Shown here: positions 1 to 6,092 of the stretch, piece by piece | Position numbering within the stretch: the first letter of the stretch is position 1 | How the letters are laid out: every line of letters begins with the position of its first letter | From: Candidatus Omnitrophota bacterium | GTDB lineage: Bacteria; Omnitrophota; Koll11; Gygaellales; JAQTUY01 | NCBI GenBank assembly: GCA_028707105.1 | Contig: JAQTUY010000070.1 | Coordinates: forward strand, 1 to 6,497 | DNA length: 6,497 bases | Direction: 5' to 3' | Notes under the pieces: generated by a model | The model's input: the letters and a program-made list of their open reading frames with translations, nothing else | Told to the model about the DNA's origin: nothing | Databases searched by the model: none | Translations under genes and position numbers: made by a program

Positions 1-1317
1 GCAGGGTATTGATATGCTGGGTATCCCCGCTAAGTTCGCCGAAATGGTATAAATATCGGAAAGGTACATTTTAAGCGGGTCATCCATCCTCTCCCCGATC
101 TTAAAAGCGGCAGCGGGAGATGTGGGGGTCACTATACAATCCAATTCCTTGAACACTTTATCAAAATCCTGTTTGATAAGCGTGCGCACTTTCAGGGCCC
201 GCAAATAGTAAGCGTCATAATACCCGTGCGATAACACGTAGGTCCCCAGGATTATCCTTCTCTTAGCCTCATCGCCAAATCCTTCACCCCGCGTAGCCTT
301 ATACATTCCGATCAGGCCTTCCGCGTTAGTTTTCCTGAAGGCGTATTGCACCCCGTCAAAACGCGCAAGGTTAGAACTGGCCTCGGCTGTGGCGATAATA
401 TAATAAACCGGAACGGCGTATTGGGTATTGGGCAGGGATATCTCGGTAACCTGGGCTCCCAAAGATCTTAACTTCTCGATAGCCTCAAGAGTGACTTTCT
501 TCACCTCCGCGTCCAGCCCTTCCACGAAATATTCCTTAGGCAAACCGATCTTCATCCCTTTGATATCGCCGCTCAAAGCCTGGGAGTAATCCGGCACTTG
601 CACATCCGCGGAAGTAGCATCCATAGGGTCATGCCCGGAGATAACGCTTAAAACCTTAGCGCTGTCTTCGACATCTTTGGTAAGTGGCCCGATCTGGTCT
701 AAGCTTGAGGCAAAGGCTATCAAACCGTATCTTGAAACCCGGCCGTAAGTAGGTTTTAATCCCACGACCCCGCAAAAAGACGCCGGCTGCCTTATTGAGC
801 CTCCGGTATCCGAACCCAAAGCGGCTATCGCTTCATCCGCGGCTACGCTGGCAGCGCTGCCGCCGGAAGAACCGCCGCAGACCCGCTCCAGGCCCCACGG
901 ATTATGGCTGGGGCCGAAACAGGAATTCTCGCAGGAAGAGCCAAAAGCGAATTCATCCATATTCGCTTTAACGGGGACTATCACCGCTCCGGCTTCTTTT
1001 AACTTTTTGATGACGGTAGCGTCGTAGGGAGGCTTAAACCCTTCCAGTATCCTGGAACAGCATTGGGTCGCCAGGCCATTGGTACAAATATTATCTTTAA
1101 TAGTTATAGGTATGCCCGATAACGGCCCGGGTACCGGATCGGAAGAAGACGGCAAGCCCGCGAAATCCGCGTCCGAAAAACGCACGTACGCCTTGACTTT
1201 AGGATCGACATCCTTGATCCTGGCCTTGATAGAATCAAGGATATCGCCGGGCGCGATCTCCTTTTTTCCTAATTTTCCGGTTAAAACATGGGCGGTTAAA
1301 GAGTGGAGGTTTTCCAT
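1..1317 (-). CDS. gatA: Asp-tRNA(Asn)/Glu-tRNA(Gln) amidotransferase subunit A (3' end cut by window edge)
   Basis: Glutaminase subunit of the GatCAB amidotransferase. It releases ammonia from glutamine, which GatB uses to convert mischarged Glu-tRNA(Gln) or Asp-tRNA(Asn) in the cytoplasm. I translated 439 codons from ATG at 1317 with no stop before the window edge. GatA is usually about 485-490 residues, so roughly the last 45-50 are missing. The amidase signature is complete: Lys74 in ITIKDN, cis-Ser150 in GGSSGGSAA and nucleophile Ser174 in [10 protein letters not shown], with the 24-residue Ser-Ser spacing of the family. Arg354 ([10 protein letters not shown]) and Asp421 fall, at a constant offset, where Staphylococcus aureus GatA has its glutamine-binding Arg358 and Asp425. 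The start lies 3 nt after the gatC stop, with only a weak GAG upstream, so translation is probably coupled to gatC. gatB is expected beyond the left edge. The identification is very secure. Confidence 0.97.
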   Translation of the reverse strand, partial: MENLHSLTAHVLTGKLGKKEIAPGDILDSIKARIKDVDPKVKAYVRFSDADFAGLPSSSDPVPGPLSGIPITIKDNICTNGLATQCCSRILEGFKPPYDATVIKKLKEAGAVIVPVKANMDEFAFGSSCENSCFGPSHNPWGLERVCGGSSGGSAASVAADEAIAALGSDTGGSIRQPASFCGVVGLKPTYGRVSRYGLIAFASSLDQIGPLTKDVEDSAKVLSVISGHDPMDATSADVQVPDYSQALSGDIKGMKIGLPKEYFVEGLDAEVKKVTLEAIEKLRSLGAQVTEISLPNTQYAVPVYYIIATAEASSNLARFDGVQYAFRKTNAEGLIGMYKATRGEGFGDEAKRRIILGTYVLSHGYYDAYYLRALKVRTLIKQDFDKVFKELDCIVTPTSPAAAFKIGERMDDPLKMYLSDIYTISANLAGIPSISIPC

Positions 1318-1320
1318 AGC

Positions 1321-1626
1321 TTACTCTATCACTTTGGGGACGCCGAAGAAATCCCCCTGTTTATCAGGGGCATTAGCCAGGGCATCCTGAGAAGACAAAG
1401 ATCCTTTAAACAAGTCTTCCCTTAAAACATTCTGGATAGGCAGGATGTGGCTCGTAGGTAAAACGCCATTAATATCAGCCTCTTTTAGCTTATCAATAAA
1501 ATCCAGGATGTCTTTTAGCTGATGGGCCAGGACCGGCAGGCGCTCAGGGCTCAGCTCCATCCTGGCAAGGTGGGCCACATACTTGACATTTTCTTCGGTT
1601 ATAATGCTCATCTCTTTGTCGGACAT
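1321..1626 (-). CDS. gatC: Asp-tRNA(Asn)/Glu-tRNA(Gln) amidotransferase subunit C
   Basis: Small subunit that wraps around GatA and holds it to GatB in the GatCAB complex. The product is 101 residues if it starts at 1626, within the usual 95-105 range. Family landmarks are the N-terminal helix VAHLARMELSPE, the ILDFIDKLKEADINGVLPTS segment and the C-terminal ending NAPDKQGDFFGVPKVIE. There are two possible starts. ATG at 1626 has no Shine-Dalgarno but lies only about 2-4 nt from the transcription start predicted from the promoter at 1636-1664, as in a leaderless message. ATG at 1611 (residue 6, MSIITEEN) better matches where most GatC proteins begin, but its purine stretch AAAGAG abuts the ATG with no proper spacing. 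I keep 1626 with modest confidence. gatA follows 3 nt downstream. Confidence 0.95.
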   Translation of the reverse strand: MSDKEMSIITEENVKYVAHLARMELSPERLPVLAHQLKDILDFIDKLKEADINGVLPTSHILPIQNVLREDLFKGSLSSQDALANAPDKQGDFFGVPKVIE

Positions 1627-1635
1627 AGTTATATT

Positions 1636-1664
1636 ACTATATCAGAAGGGGCTTTAAAAGTCAA
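1636..1664 (-). promoter_or_regulatory. Predicted sigma70-type promoter of gatC-gatA
   Basis: On the minus strand there is TTGACT (1664-1659), a 17-nt spacer, and TATAGT (1641-1636) preceded by TG one base upstream, which is an extended -10. Five of six bases match the consensus in each hexamer. A transcript would start near 1630-1628, so the 5' leader before the ATG at 1626 would be only a few nucleotides. This fits the independent gatCA unit that follows the rpsI terminator. Confidence 0.75.
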
Positions 1665-1687
1665 CGCCCGACTGGAAACACGTATCA

Positions 1688-1857
1688 TTTTACTAGGAAG
1701 TTGGCGGAGCGCACATTAGAAAATTTTTGACAAATGTCTGCAAGGCTTTACGGCGAGTTGAAGTATGGAGTCCTTGCGTTAGCCTCTACGGAAACGAGCC
1801 GTAAACCGCAGCAGACGGCAAAAATTTTCAGTGCGCGGAGCCGACTTCCTAGTAAAA
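1688..1857. repeat. 170-bp imperfect inverted repeat; candidate MITE or structured RNA
   Basis: The ends are a perfect 14-bp inverted repeat, TTTTACTAGGAAGT (1688-1701) against 1844-1857. Pairing continues inward through 1703-1705/1840-1842, 1709-1714/1831-1836, an 11-bp AT-rich stem at 1719-1729/1819-1829, 1736-1741/1811-1816 and an 8-bp stem at 1747-1754/1798-1805. Short helices at 1757-1759/1793-1795 and 1763-1765/1787-1789 reach an apical loop near 1769-1783. Interruptions are small internal loops, several of them with G-A oppositions. No convincing ORF, tRNA or known RNA motif was recognised inside. A TA dinucleotide borders the CTAGGAAG...CTTCCTAG core on each side (1691-1692 and 1853-1854), as in Tc1/mariner or IS630-type insertions, although in a symmetric sequence this is weak evidence. 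The right end overlaps the T-run of the rpsI terminator. The inverted repeat itself is directly visible; its nature is inference. Confidence 0.85.
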
Positions 1858-1892
1858 CAAAAAAGGGCGTTTCCGGTAAGGGAAACGCCCTT
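1854..1892 (-). terminator. Intrinsic terminator of the rplM-rpsI operon
   Basis: A perfect 12-bp stem, AAGGGCGTTTCC (minus strand 1892-1881) and GGAAACGCCCTT (1874-1863), encloses a 6-nt loop. It is followed on the minus strand by a T-rich tract, TTTTTTGTTTTA counted from the end of the stem. It begins about 20 nt after the rpsI stop codon. Read on the plus strand, the stem lacks a U-tract, so it should act only in the rplM-rpsI direction. Confidence 0.93.
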
Positions 1893-1911
1893 GGAAAGCC
1901 TAAAAATGAAA

Positions 1912-2295
1912 CTACCTCTTGGTCCACTGGAAGCGCTTGCGGGCTCCCTTTTGACCGTATTTCTTACGCTCCTTCATGCGGGGGTCACGGGTCAAAAATC
2001 CGCCCTTGCGCATGATCTCCTTAAAAGCGGGGTCTAAAGAAGATAAAGCGCGGGATAAACCCTGTCTCAAGGCGCCTGCCTGGCCGGTAGTGCCGCCGCC
2101 GCTTAAATTGGCGTGGATATCAAACCTGGTCAAAGTATTGGTCGCTTCCAGGGGCTGTTTTATGACGATCCGGTCTGTTTCTCTGATAAAATATTTTTCC
2201 AACGGCTTATTATTGACAAAGATGTCCCCTTTGCCTTCAGCTAGCCGCACTCTCGCAACTGATTCTTTACGCCTTCCGGTAGTGATCTGCGCCAT
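1912..2295 (-). CDS. rpsI: 30S ribosomal protein S9 (uS9)
   Basis: Small-subunit ribosomal protein whose C-terminal tail reaches the P-site tRNA. The product is 127 residues, normal for bacteria. It opens with the typical TTGRRKESVARVRL, carries the GGGTTGQAGALRQGLSRAL core and the DPRMKERKKYGQKGARKRFQ basic tail, and ends in the conserved Lys-Arg. The last residues are FQWTKR instead of the common FQFSKR, a conservative change that keeps the functional terminal arginine. A GGAG Shine-Dalgarno lies 8 nt before the ATG. The start is 2 nt after the rplM stop, so the two genes are co-transcribed in the classical rplM-rpsI order, and an intrinsic terminator follows directly. Confidence 0.98.
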   Translation of the reverse strand: MAQITTGRRKESVARVRLAEGKGDIFVNNKPLEKYFIRETDRIVIKQPLEATNTLTRFDIHANLSGGGTTGQAGALRQGLSRALSSLDPAFKEIMRKGGFLTRDPRMKERKKYGQKGARKRFQWTKR

Positions 2296-2297
2296 AA

Positions 2298-2729
2298 CTA
2301 AATCTCCAGTGTAATTGGCTTTTGGCCTTTTAACGGGTATTTATCATCAGGATATACCCTTAATTTCCTTATTACCTTGTTAGCCAGCGGCCCTGACGGA
2401 AGCATGCGCTTGACCGCCAGCCTTATGACGACTGTCGGCCGGGCAGCTTGCATTTTCTTGTAAACAACTTCGCGTTCGCCTCCGGGATAACCGCTGTGGC
2501 GATGGTATATCTTCTGGTCGGCCTTTCTGCCCGTGATCTTTACCTTGGCGGCATTAATGACGATGACGCAGTCGCCGGCGTCGATATCCGGGCTGAACAT
2601 CGCTTTGTGCTTGCCTCTTAAAACGGAAGCAACCCGGGCGGCAAGCCGGCCGAGGATCTTATCGCTGGCATCAACGATATACCAGGCTCTTTTGATATCG
2701 GTATTCTTTGTTACATATGTTTTTTGCAT
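2298..2729 (-). CDS. rplM: 50S ribosomal protein L13 (uL13)
   Basis: Large-subunit ribosomal protein that binds 23S rRNA and is among the early assembly proteins. The product is 143 residues, the usual length. Visible hallmarks are the N-terminal WYIVDASDKILGRLAARVAS, the block FSPDIDAGDCVIVINAAKV, the KIYHRHSGYPGG segment, MLPSGPLANKVIRKLRVY and the closing QKPITLEI. The start at 2729 is fixed by an AGGAG Shine-Dalgarno at 2737-2741, seven nt upstream. It is the first gene of an rplM-rpsI unit with its own strong promoter directly upstream, separate from the truA-side operon. In many bacteria L13 or S9 affects expression of this operon; I saw no obvious regulatory fold in the short leader. 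Confidence 0.98.
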   Translation of the reverse strand: MQKTYVTKNTDIKRAWYIVDASDKILGRLAARVASVLRGKHKAMFSPDIDAGDCVIVINAAKVKITGRKADQKIYHRHSGYPGGEREVVYKKMQAARPTVVIRLAVKRMLPSGPLANKVIRKLRVYPDDKYPLKGQKPITLEI

Positions 2730-2759
2730 GGTTTTTCTCCTAAAACAGATAGATTTAAA

Positions 2760-2787
2760 ATTATAGCACCAAATAAGCTAAAGTCAA
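2760..2787 (-). promoter_or_regulatory. Predicted strong sigma70-type promoter of rplM-rpsI
   Basis: On the minus strand there is TTGACT (2787-2782), a 16-nt spacer, and a perfect TATAAT (2765-2760) preceded by TG one base upstream (extended -10). Just upstream of the -35 is an A/T-only tract that overlaps the last truA codons and stop (about 2788-2800) and resembles an UP element. The predicted start is near 2753, giving a leader of about 24 nt that holds the AGGAG ribosome site. The architecture suits a highly expressed ribosomal protein operon. Confidence 0.85.
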
Positions 2788-2792
2788 TATAT

Positions 2793-3539
2793 TTATTTAT
2801 ACTTTACGGACACCAGGCAAAGCCCCTTAGCCGGGGCTGTCGGCCCGGCCAGGTCCCTGCGTTTGCCGCGCAATATCTTTCGCGCCTCGCCCGGGGCGAT
2901 CCTGCCTCTGCCTACCTCGATAAGCGTCCCGGCGATGCTTCTGACCATATTATAAAGGAAGCCGTCTCCTTCAATATCAATATGGATGCGATCCCCTTCT
3001 TTCTTCAGCTTAAGGCTTTTTATTGTTCTTACCGAAGAAGCCTCTTTTTTGTCCGCGTTCCTGAACGCGGAAAAATCATGCCTGCCGACAAAAGGCCTGG
3101 CGGCTTTTTTCATCAGTTTTACATCCAGCGGGCGAGGATAAAAAAACATGAAGTCGCGCGATAAAGCGCAAGGGAAAGGCCGGTTCAGTATAGTATAACG
3201 GTAACGCTTCGATTTAGCCGAATAACGACTATGGAATGACAAAGAAACTTCTTTTACGCTTTTAATTACGATCTCATCCGGCAGCAGGCTGTTCAGCGCT
3301 CTTCGCAATTTCGGCAAAGGTATGCCTGAACCAGTTTTAAAATTCGCCACCTGCCCCGCGGCGTGAACCCCGGCGTCAGTCCTGCCCGAGCCGATAACTT
3401 TTATTTTTTCCTGGAGTATCCTGCTTAAAACGGCTTCTAAGATCTCCTGGATGCTTTTTTTGGATTTATTGCGGGTTTGAGTCTGCCAGCCGCAGTAGGG
3501 CGTGCCGTCATACTCTATTAAGAGCCTGAGATTACGCAT
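2793..3539 (-). CDS. truA: tRNA pseudouridine(38-40) synthase TruA
   Basis: Converts uridines 38-40 in the anticodon arm of many tRNAs to pseudouridine. The product is 248 residues, typical for bacterial TruA. It begins with the family start LRLLIEYDGTPYCGWQ and has the catalytic motif GSGRTDAGVHA with nucleophilic Asp55. It also has KRYRYTI (the active-site Tyr region, about 112-117), GRHDFSAFR (152-160), the C-terminal block FLYNMVRSIAGTLIEVGRG (194-212) and AGPTAPAKGLCLVSV near the end. The start codon lies inside the end of asd (22-nt overlap) and has no good Shine-Dalgarno, so it is probably translated by coupling to asd. No terminator is visible after its stop; the rplM promoter begins within a few bases, so some read-through into rplM-rpsI is likely. 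Confidence 0.97.
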   Translation of the reverse strand: MRNLRLLIEYDGTPYCGWQTQTRNKSKKSIQEILEAVLSRILQEKIKVIGSGRTDAGVHAAGQVANFKTGSGIPLPKLRRALNSLLPDEIVIKSVKEVSLSFHSRYSAKSKRYRYTILNRPFPCALSRDFMFFYPRPLDVKLMKKAARPFVGRHDFSAFRNADKKEASSVRTIKSLKLKKEGDRIHIDIEGDGFLYNMVRSIAGTLIEVGRGRIAPGEARKILRGKRRDLAGPTAPAKGLCLVSVKYK

Positions 3540-4549
3540 TCGGCGATCTGGACCGCGTTAGTGGCTGCCCCCTTGCGCAGGTTATCGGAGACGACCCACA
3601 GCCACATCCCGTTCTTAACGAAAGGATCCCGGCGGATCCTGCCTACAAATACCTCATCCCTGCCTTCGCTGTCCTTGGGCATCGGATAAAGCCCGGTTTT
3701 GGTATCATCCTCGACGATGATACCGGGCGATTTATCAAAAATATCCCTGACCTTGTCCGGCGATATCGGCCTGGCGGTCTCGATATATACCGCTTCAGAA
3801 TGCCCGGTCCTTACCGGCACCCTGACGGTAGTCGCCGAGATCTTGATCTTATTATCATGGAGGATCTTGTGGGTCTCATTGACCAGTTTCCATTCCTCGC
3901 TGGTATAGCCGTCCTCGGCAAACCCGCCGATCTGCGGGAAAACATTATAAGCCAGCTGCTGGGGCATGGATCTATTTTCGACGGCAGCCTGGATACCGTT
4001 AAAACCGCCCGCCGCGATAAGCGCGTTCTCTTCTTTTAACTGTTCGATCGCGCCCCTGCCTGCTCCTGAGGAAGCCTGCAAGGTAGTGACCACTATCCTT
4101 TTAAGCCCGGCCTTCTTATATATGGGACCGAGAGCTACGACCATCTGGATGGTCGAACAATTGGGGTTGGCGATGATGCCCTTATGTTTCTTGACATCCT
4201 TCTCGTTGACTTCAGGCACGACCAGGGGGACCTTGGGGTCCATCCGGAAATCCGCTCCGTTATCGATAACCACCGCCCCTCTTTTTACCGCCTCATGGGC
4301 AAAGGTGACTGCCGCCCCTTTCTCGCCTTCGGTTCCCGCGAATAAAGCTATATCTACGTCATCAAAACCTTCCGGGCTGATAGCCTCGACAATATAAGCC
4401 TGGCCGTCCAATTCAATATTCCTGGCTGAACGGGCGAATAAACTAAGTTCCGCTACCGGAAAGGTACGTGATTTTAGGCAGCGCAGCATTTCAATGCCTA
4501 CGGCGCCCACCCCCACTACCGCCACATTATACCTGCTCTTTTTTTTCAT
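3518..4549 (-). CDS. asd: Aspartate-semialdehyde dehydrogenase
   Basis: NADPH-dependent reduction of aspartyl phosphate to aspartate semialdehyde, the branch point to lysine/diaminopimelate, threonine and methionine. From the start chosen here the product is 343 residues, within the usual 330-345. Features are an N-terminal Rossmann fold with the GVGAVG loop (13-18), IDNGADFRMD (phosphate-contacting Arg102), the catalytic Cys131 in NPNCSTIQ, TTLQASSGAG (substrate-side Gln158), VPVRTGHSEAVY with the conserved Arg and acid/base His250, and the C-terminal WVVSDNLRKGAATNAVQIAE. There are two in-frame ATGs. The one at 4561 directly abuts the leuB stop (TAAATG) and lacks a ribosome site. The one at 4549 has GAGG at 4556-4559 with ideal 6-nt spacing and yields the usual N-terminus, so I prefer 4549. 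ArgC-type reductase is excluded by the overall ASADH pattern. Confidence 0.96.
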   Translation of the reverse strand: MKKKSRYNVAVVGVGAVGIEMLRCLKSRTFPVAELSLFARSARNIELDGQAYIVEAISPEGFDDVDIALFAGTEGEKGAAVTFAHEAVKRGAVVIDNGADFRMDPKVPLVVPEVNEKDVKKHKGIIANPNCSTIQMVVALGPIYKKAGLKRIVVTTLQASSGAGRGAIEQLKEENALIAAGGFNGIQAAVENRSMPQQLAYNVFPQIGGFAEDGYTSEEWKLVNETHKILHDNKIKISATTVRVPVRTGHSEAVYIETARPISPDKVRDIFDKSPGIIVEDDTKTGLYPMPKDSEGRDEVFVGRIRRDPFVKNGMWLWVVSDNLRKGAATNAVQIAECVISGS

Positions 4550-4555
4550 GCTTGG

Positions 4556-4559
4556 CCTC
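4556..4559 (-). promoter_or_regulatory. Ribosome binding site deciding the asd start
   Basis: GAGG on the minus strand lies 6 nt before the ATG at 4549. It overlaps the earlier in-frame ATG at 4561, which itself has no such site. This is the main argument for starting asd at 4549, four residues shorter than the longest reading. Confidence 0.7.
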
Positions 4560-4561
4560 AT

Positions 4562-5611
4562 TTATAGGTTCGCCACGACCAGGTCGCCGACCTCGGTCGT
4601 AGAATACCCCATTTTCCCCGCAGCCAGGGATTTCATTTTTTCCTTCACCAGCTTGATGACCGTATCCTCTATCGCCTTGCCGGCTTCGACCTCGCCTAGA
4701 TTTTCCAGCATCATCCCCGCGGCGCAGATCGCGGCCAGAGGATTGATCACATTTTTCCCTGTATACTTAGGGGCGCTGCCGCCTATCGGCTCGAACATCG
4801 ATACGCCCTTAGGATTGATATTTCCGCCGGCGGCAATACCCATCCCGCCCTGAATGATCGCTCCCAGGTCGGTAATGATATCGCCGAACATATTATCGGT
4901 AACAATGACGTCGAACCACTCCGGGTTCTTGACGAACCACATGGTCGTGGCGTCCACATGGGCGTAATCGATGGTAATATCCGGATACTCCTTAGCCACC
5001 TCATGAAAAGTCCTATCCCACAAGTCCCAGGCAAAGGTGAGCACATTGGTCTTGCCGCAAAGGGTCAGCTTCTTTCTTTTGTTGCGGCTGCGGCAATACT
5101 CAAAAGCAAAGCGGATACAACGCTCCACGCCCTTGCGGGTATTATAGGAGATCTGCGTCGCCACTTCCTTCTTGGTGCCCTTGTCCTTAAATTCCCCCAT
5201 GCTCTTATAAAGCCCTTCGGAATTCTCGCGCACCACCACAAAATCTATATTCTCAGGCTTTTTATCTTTTAACGGGCAGAAGGCTTCGTTATACAGCCGG
5301 ATCGGCCTTAAATTGATATACTGGTCCAGGGAAAATCTTAATTTCAGCAGGATACCCGTTTCCAGGATGCCGGGTTTCACGTCCGGATGGCCTATCGCTC
5401 CCAGGAAAATAGCGGAATATTTCTTTAGTTCGGCGATATCCTTTTCCTCCAGGGTCTTTCCGGTCTTAAGATACCTCTCCCCGCCGAAATCGAATATCTT
5501 GGATTCATATTTGAAGTTATATTTTTTACCGGCAGCGTCGAGGACTTTCAATCCCTCGCGGACTACTTCCGGCCCTGTCCCGTCTCCGGGTATTACCGCT
5601 ATTTTATACAT
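4562..5611 (-). CDS. leuB: 3-isopropylmalate dehydrogenase (beta-decarboxylating dehydrogenase family)
   Basis: Oxidises and decarboxylates 3-isopropylmalate to 2-oxoisocaproate (4-methyl-2-oxopentanoate), the last pathway step before transamination in leucine synthesis. The product is 349 residues, usual for the family. Visible features are [10 protein letters not shown] (7-16), the substrate loop with Glu84, Ile87, Leu88 and Arg92, NLRP with Arg102, REN with Arg128, catalytic Tyr135 and Lys187 (GKTNVL), Asp220, and [10 protein letters not shown] with Asp244/Asp248. Glu84-Ile87-Leu88 correspond to Glu87-Leu90-Leu91 of the Thermus enzyme and indicate isopropylmalate. The coenzyme loop reads [12 protein letters not shown]: the usual His is Gly277, and Lys282-Tyr283 replace the Asp-Ile of NAD-dependent LeuB. 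An AAGGA site lies 6 nt before the ATG, and the gene overlaps leuD by 8 nt. The leu neighbourhood supports the assignment; the preferred coenzyme is uncertain. Confidence 0.93.
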   Translation of the reverse strand: MYKIAVIPGDGTGPEVVREGLKVLDAAGKKYNFKYESKIFDFGGERYLKTGKTLEEKDIAELKKYSAIFLGAIGHPDVKPGILETGILLKLRFSLDQYINLRPIRLYNEAFCPLKDKKPENIDFVVVRENSEGLYKSMGEFKDKGTKKEVATQISYNTRKGVERCIRFAFEYCRSRNKRKKLTLCGKTNVLTFAWDLWDRTFHEVAKEYPDITIDYAHVDATTMWFVKNPEWFDVIVTDNMFGDIITDLGAIIQGGMGIAAGGNINPKGVSMFEPIGGSAPKYTGKNVINPLAAICAAGMMLENLGEVEAGKAIEDTVIKLVKEKMKSLAAGKMGYSTTEVGDLVVANL

Positions 5612-6092
5612 GTCTGTTCCTTATATAGTTCATCAGCCCTCCCTTTCCGACTATCTCCCGCAGGAATTCCGGGAAAGGCTCGGTCTTATAGACCTCATTT
5701 TTCGTCAGATTTTTTATTATACCACTGCTCAAGTCTATTTCAAGTGAATCCCCTTCACCTATCTTGCGGGCATCGTTAGTCTCAAGGAAAGGCATGCCTA
5801 CGTTGATGGCGTTCCTGAAGAATATCCTGGCAAAGCTTACCGCGATGACGGCTGAGATACCGCAGCCTCTGAGGGCGCGCGGCGCGTGCTCGCGGGAAGA
5901 GCCGCAGCCAAAATTCTTCCCGGCCACGATGATATCCCCGGGCGCGACCCTGGAAACAAAGTCAGGCGCGATATTCTCCATACAGCGCCTGCCAAGCTCC
6001 TTGTCATCGGTAGTAACCAGGTACTTGGCGGCAATGATATCGTCGGTGTTGATGTCATCCCCGAATATGTGGACTTTACCCTTAATTACCAT
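5604..6092 (-). CDS. leuD: 3-isopropylmalate dehydratase small subunit
   Basis: Partner of LeuC in isopropylmalate isomerase, which converts 2- to 3-isopropylmalate; the small subunit supplies substrate-binding residues. At 162 residues it is the short, archaeal-type LeuD rather than the roughly 200-residue enterobacterial form. It shows [15 protein letters not shown] (11-25), the [19 protein letters not shown] block (56-74) with the substrate-binding Ser-Ser-Arg, and [19 protein letters not shown] (86-104). The specificity loop reads YLVTT with Val26. Related homoaconitase small subunits carry Arg here (YLRT), so Val argues for isopropylmalate. A GAGG site lies 5 nt before the ATG, which directly follows the leuC stop codon (TAAATG); the 3' end overlaps leuB. 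Homoaconitase or a broad-specificity enzyme is the main alternative, made unlikely by leuB next door. Confidence 0.95.
   Translation of the reverse strand: MVIKGKVHIFGDDINTDDIIAAKYLVTTDDKELGRRCMENIAPDFVSRVAPGDIIVAGKNFGCGSSREHAPRALRGCGISAVIAVSFARIFFRNAINVGMPFLETNDARKIGEGDSLEIDLSSGIIKNLTKNEVYKTEPFPEFLREIVGKGGLMNYIRNRHV

Noticed and set aside
1727..1754. A perfect TTGACA on the plus strand at 1727-1732 as a promoter for a small RNA
   Set aside because: At 16-18 nt spacing the sequence is TACGGC or similar, not a -10 box, and no ORF or terminator follows on that strand. The TTGACA is explained by the AT stem of the inverted repeat.
1688..1857. 6S RNA, SRP RNA or a tRNA in the gatC-rpsI gap
   Set aside because: Length and rod shape recall 6S RNA, but there is no large central bubble with the usual flanks. 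The SRP apical signature and any cloverleaf with a TTCGA-type arm are absent.
1734..2037. Plus-strand ORFs of 68-93 codons at 1734-2015 and 1831-2037
   Set aside because: They run through the inverted repeat, the terminator and antisense to rpsI. They have no ribosome site and their protein composition looks like antisense translation.
2724..3164. Plus-strand ORF of 146 codons opposite truA
   Set aside because: It is antisense to well-conserved truA codons, begins in the rplM promoter region of the other strand, and shows no recognisable domain.
3966..4397. Plus-strand ORFs opposite asd, leuB and leuD (such as 3966-4397, 5313-5747, 5764-6165)
   Set aside because: They are antisense shadows of confidently identified genes, without ribosome sites or family motifs.
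4562..5611. leuB being an isocitrate dehydrogenase because of its APKY motif
   Set aside because: The substrate loop has the Glu/Ile/Leu set of isopropylmalate dehydrogenase and not the Ser113/Asn115 type of IDH. Length and C-terminus are LeuB-like, and it lies between leuD and asd.
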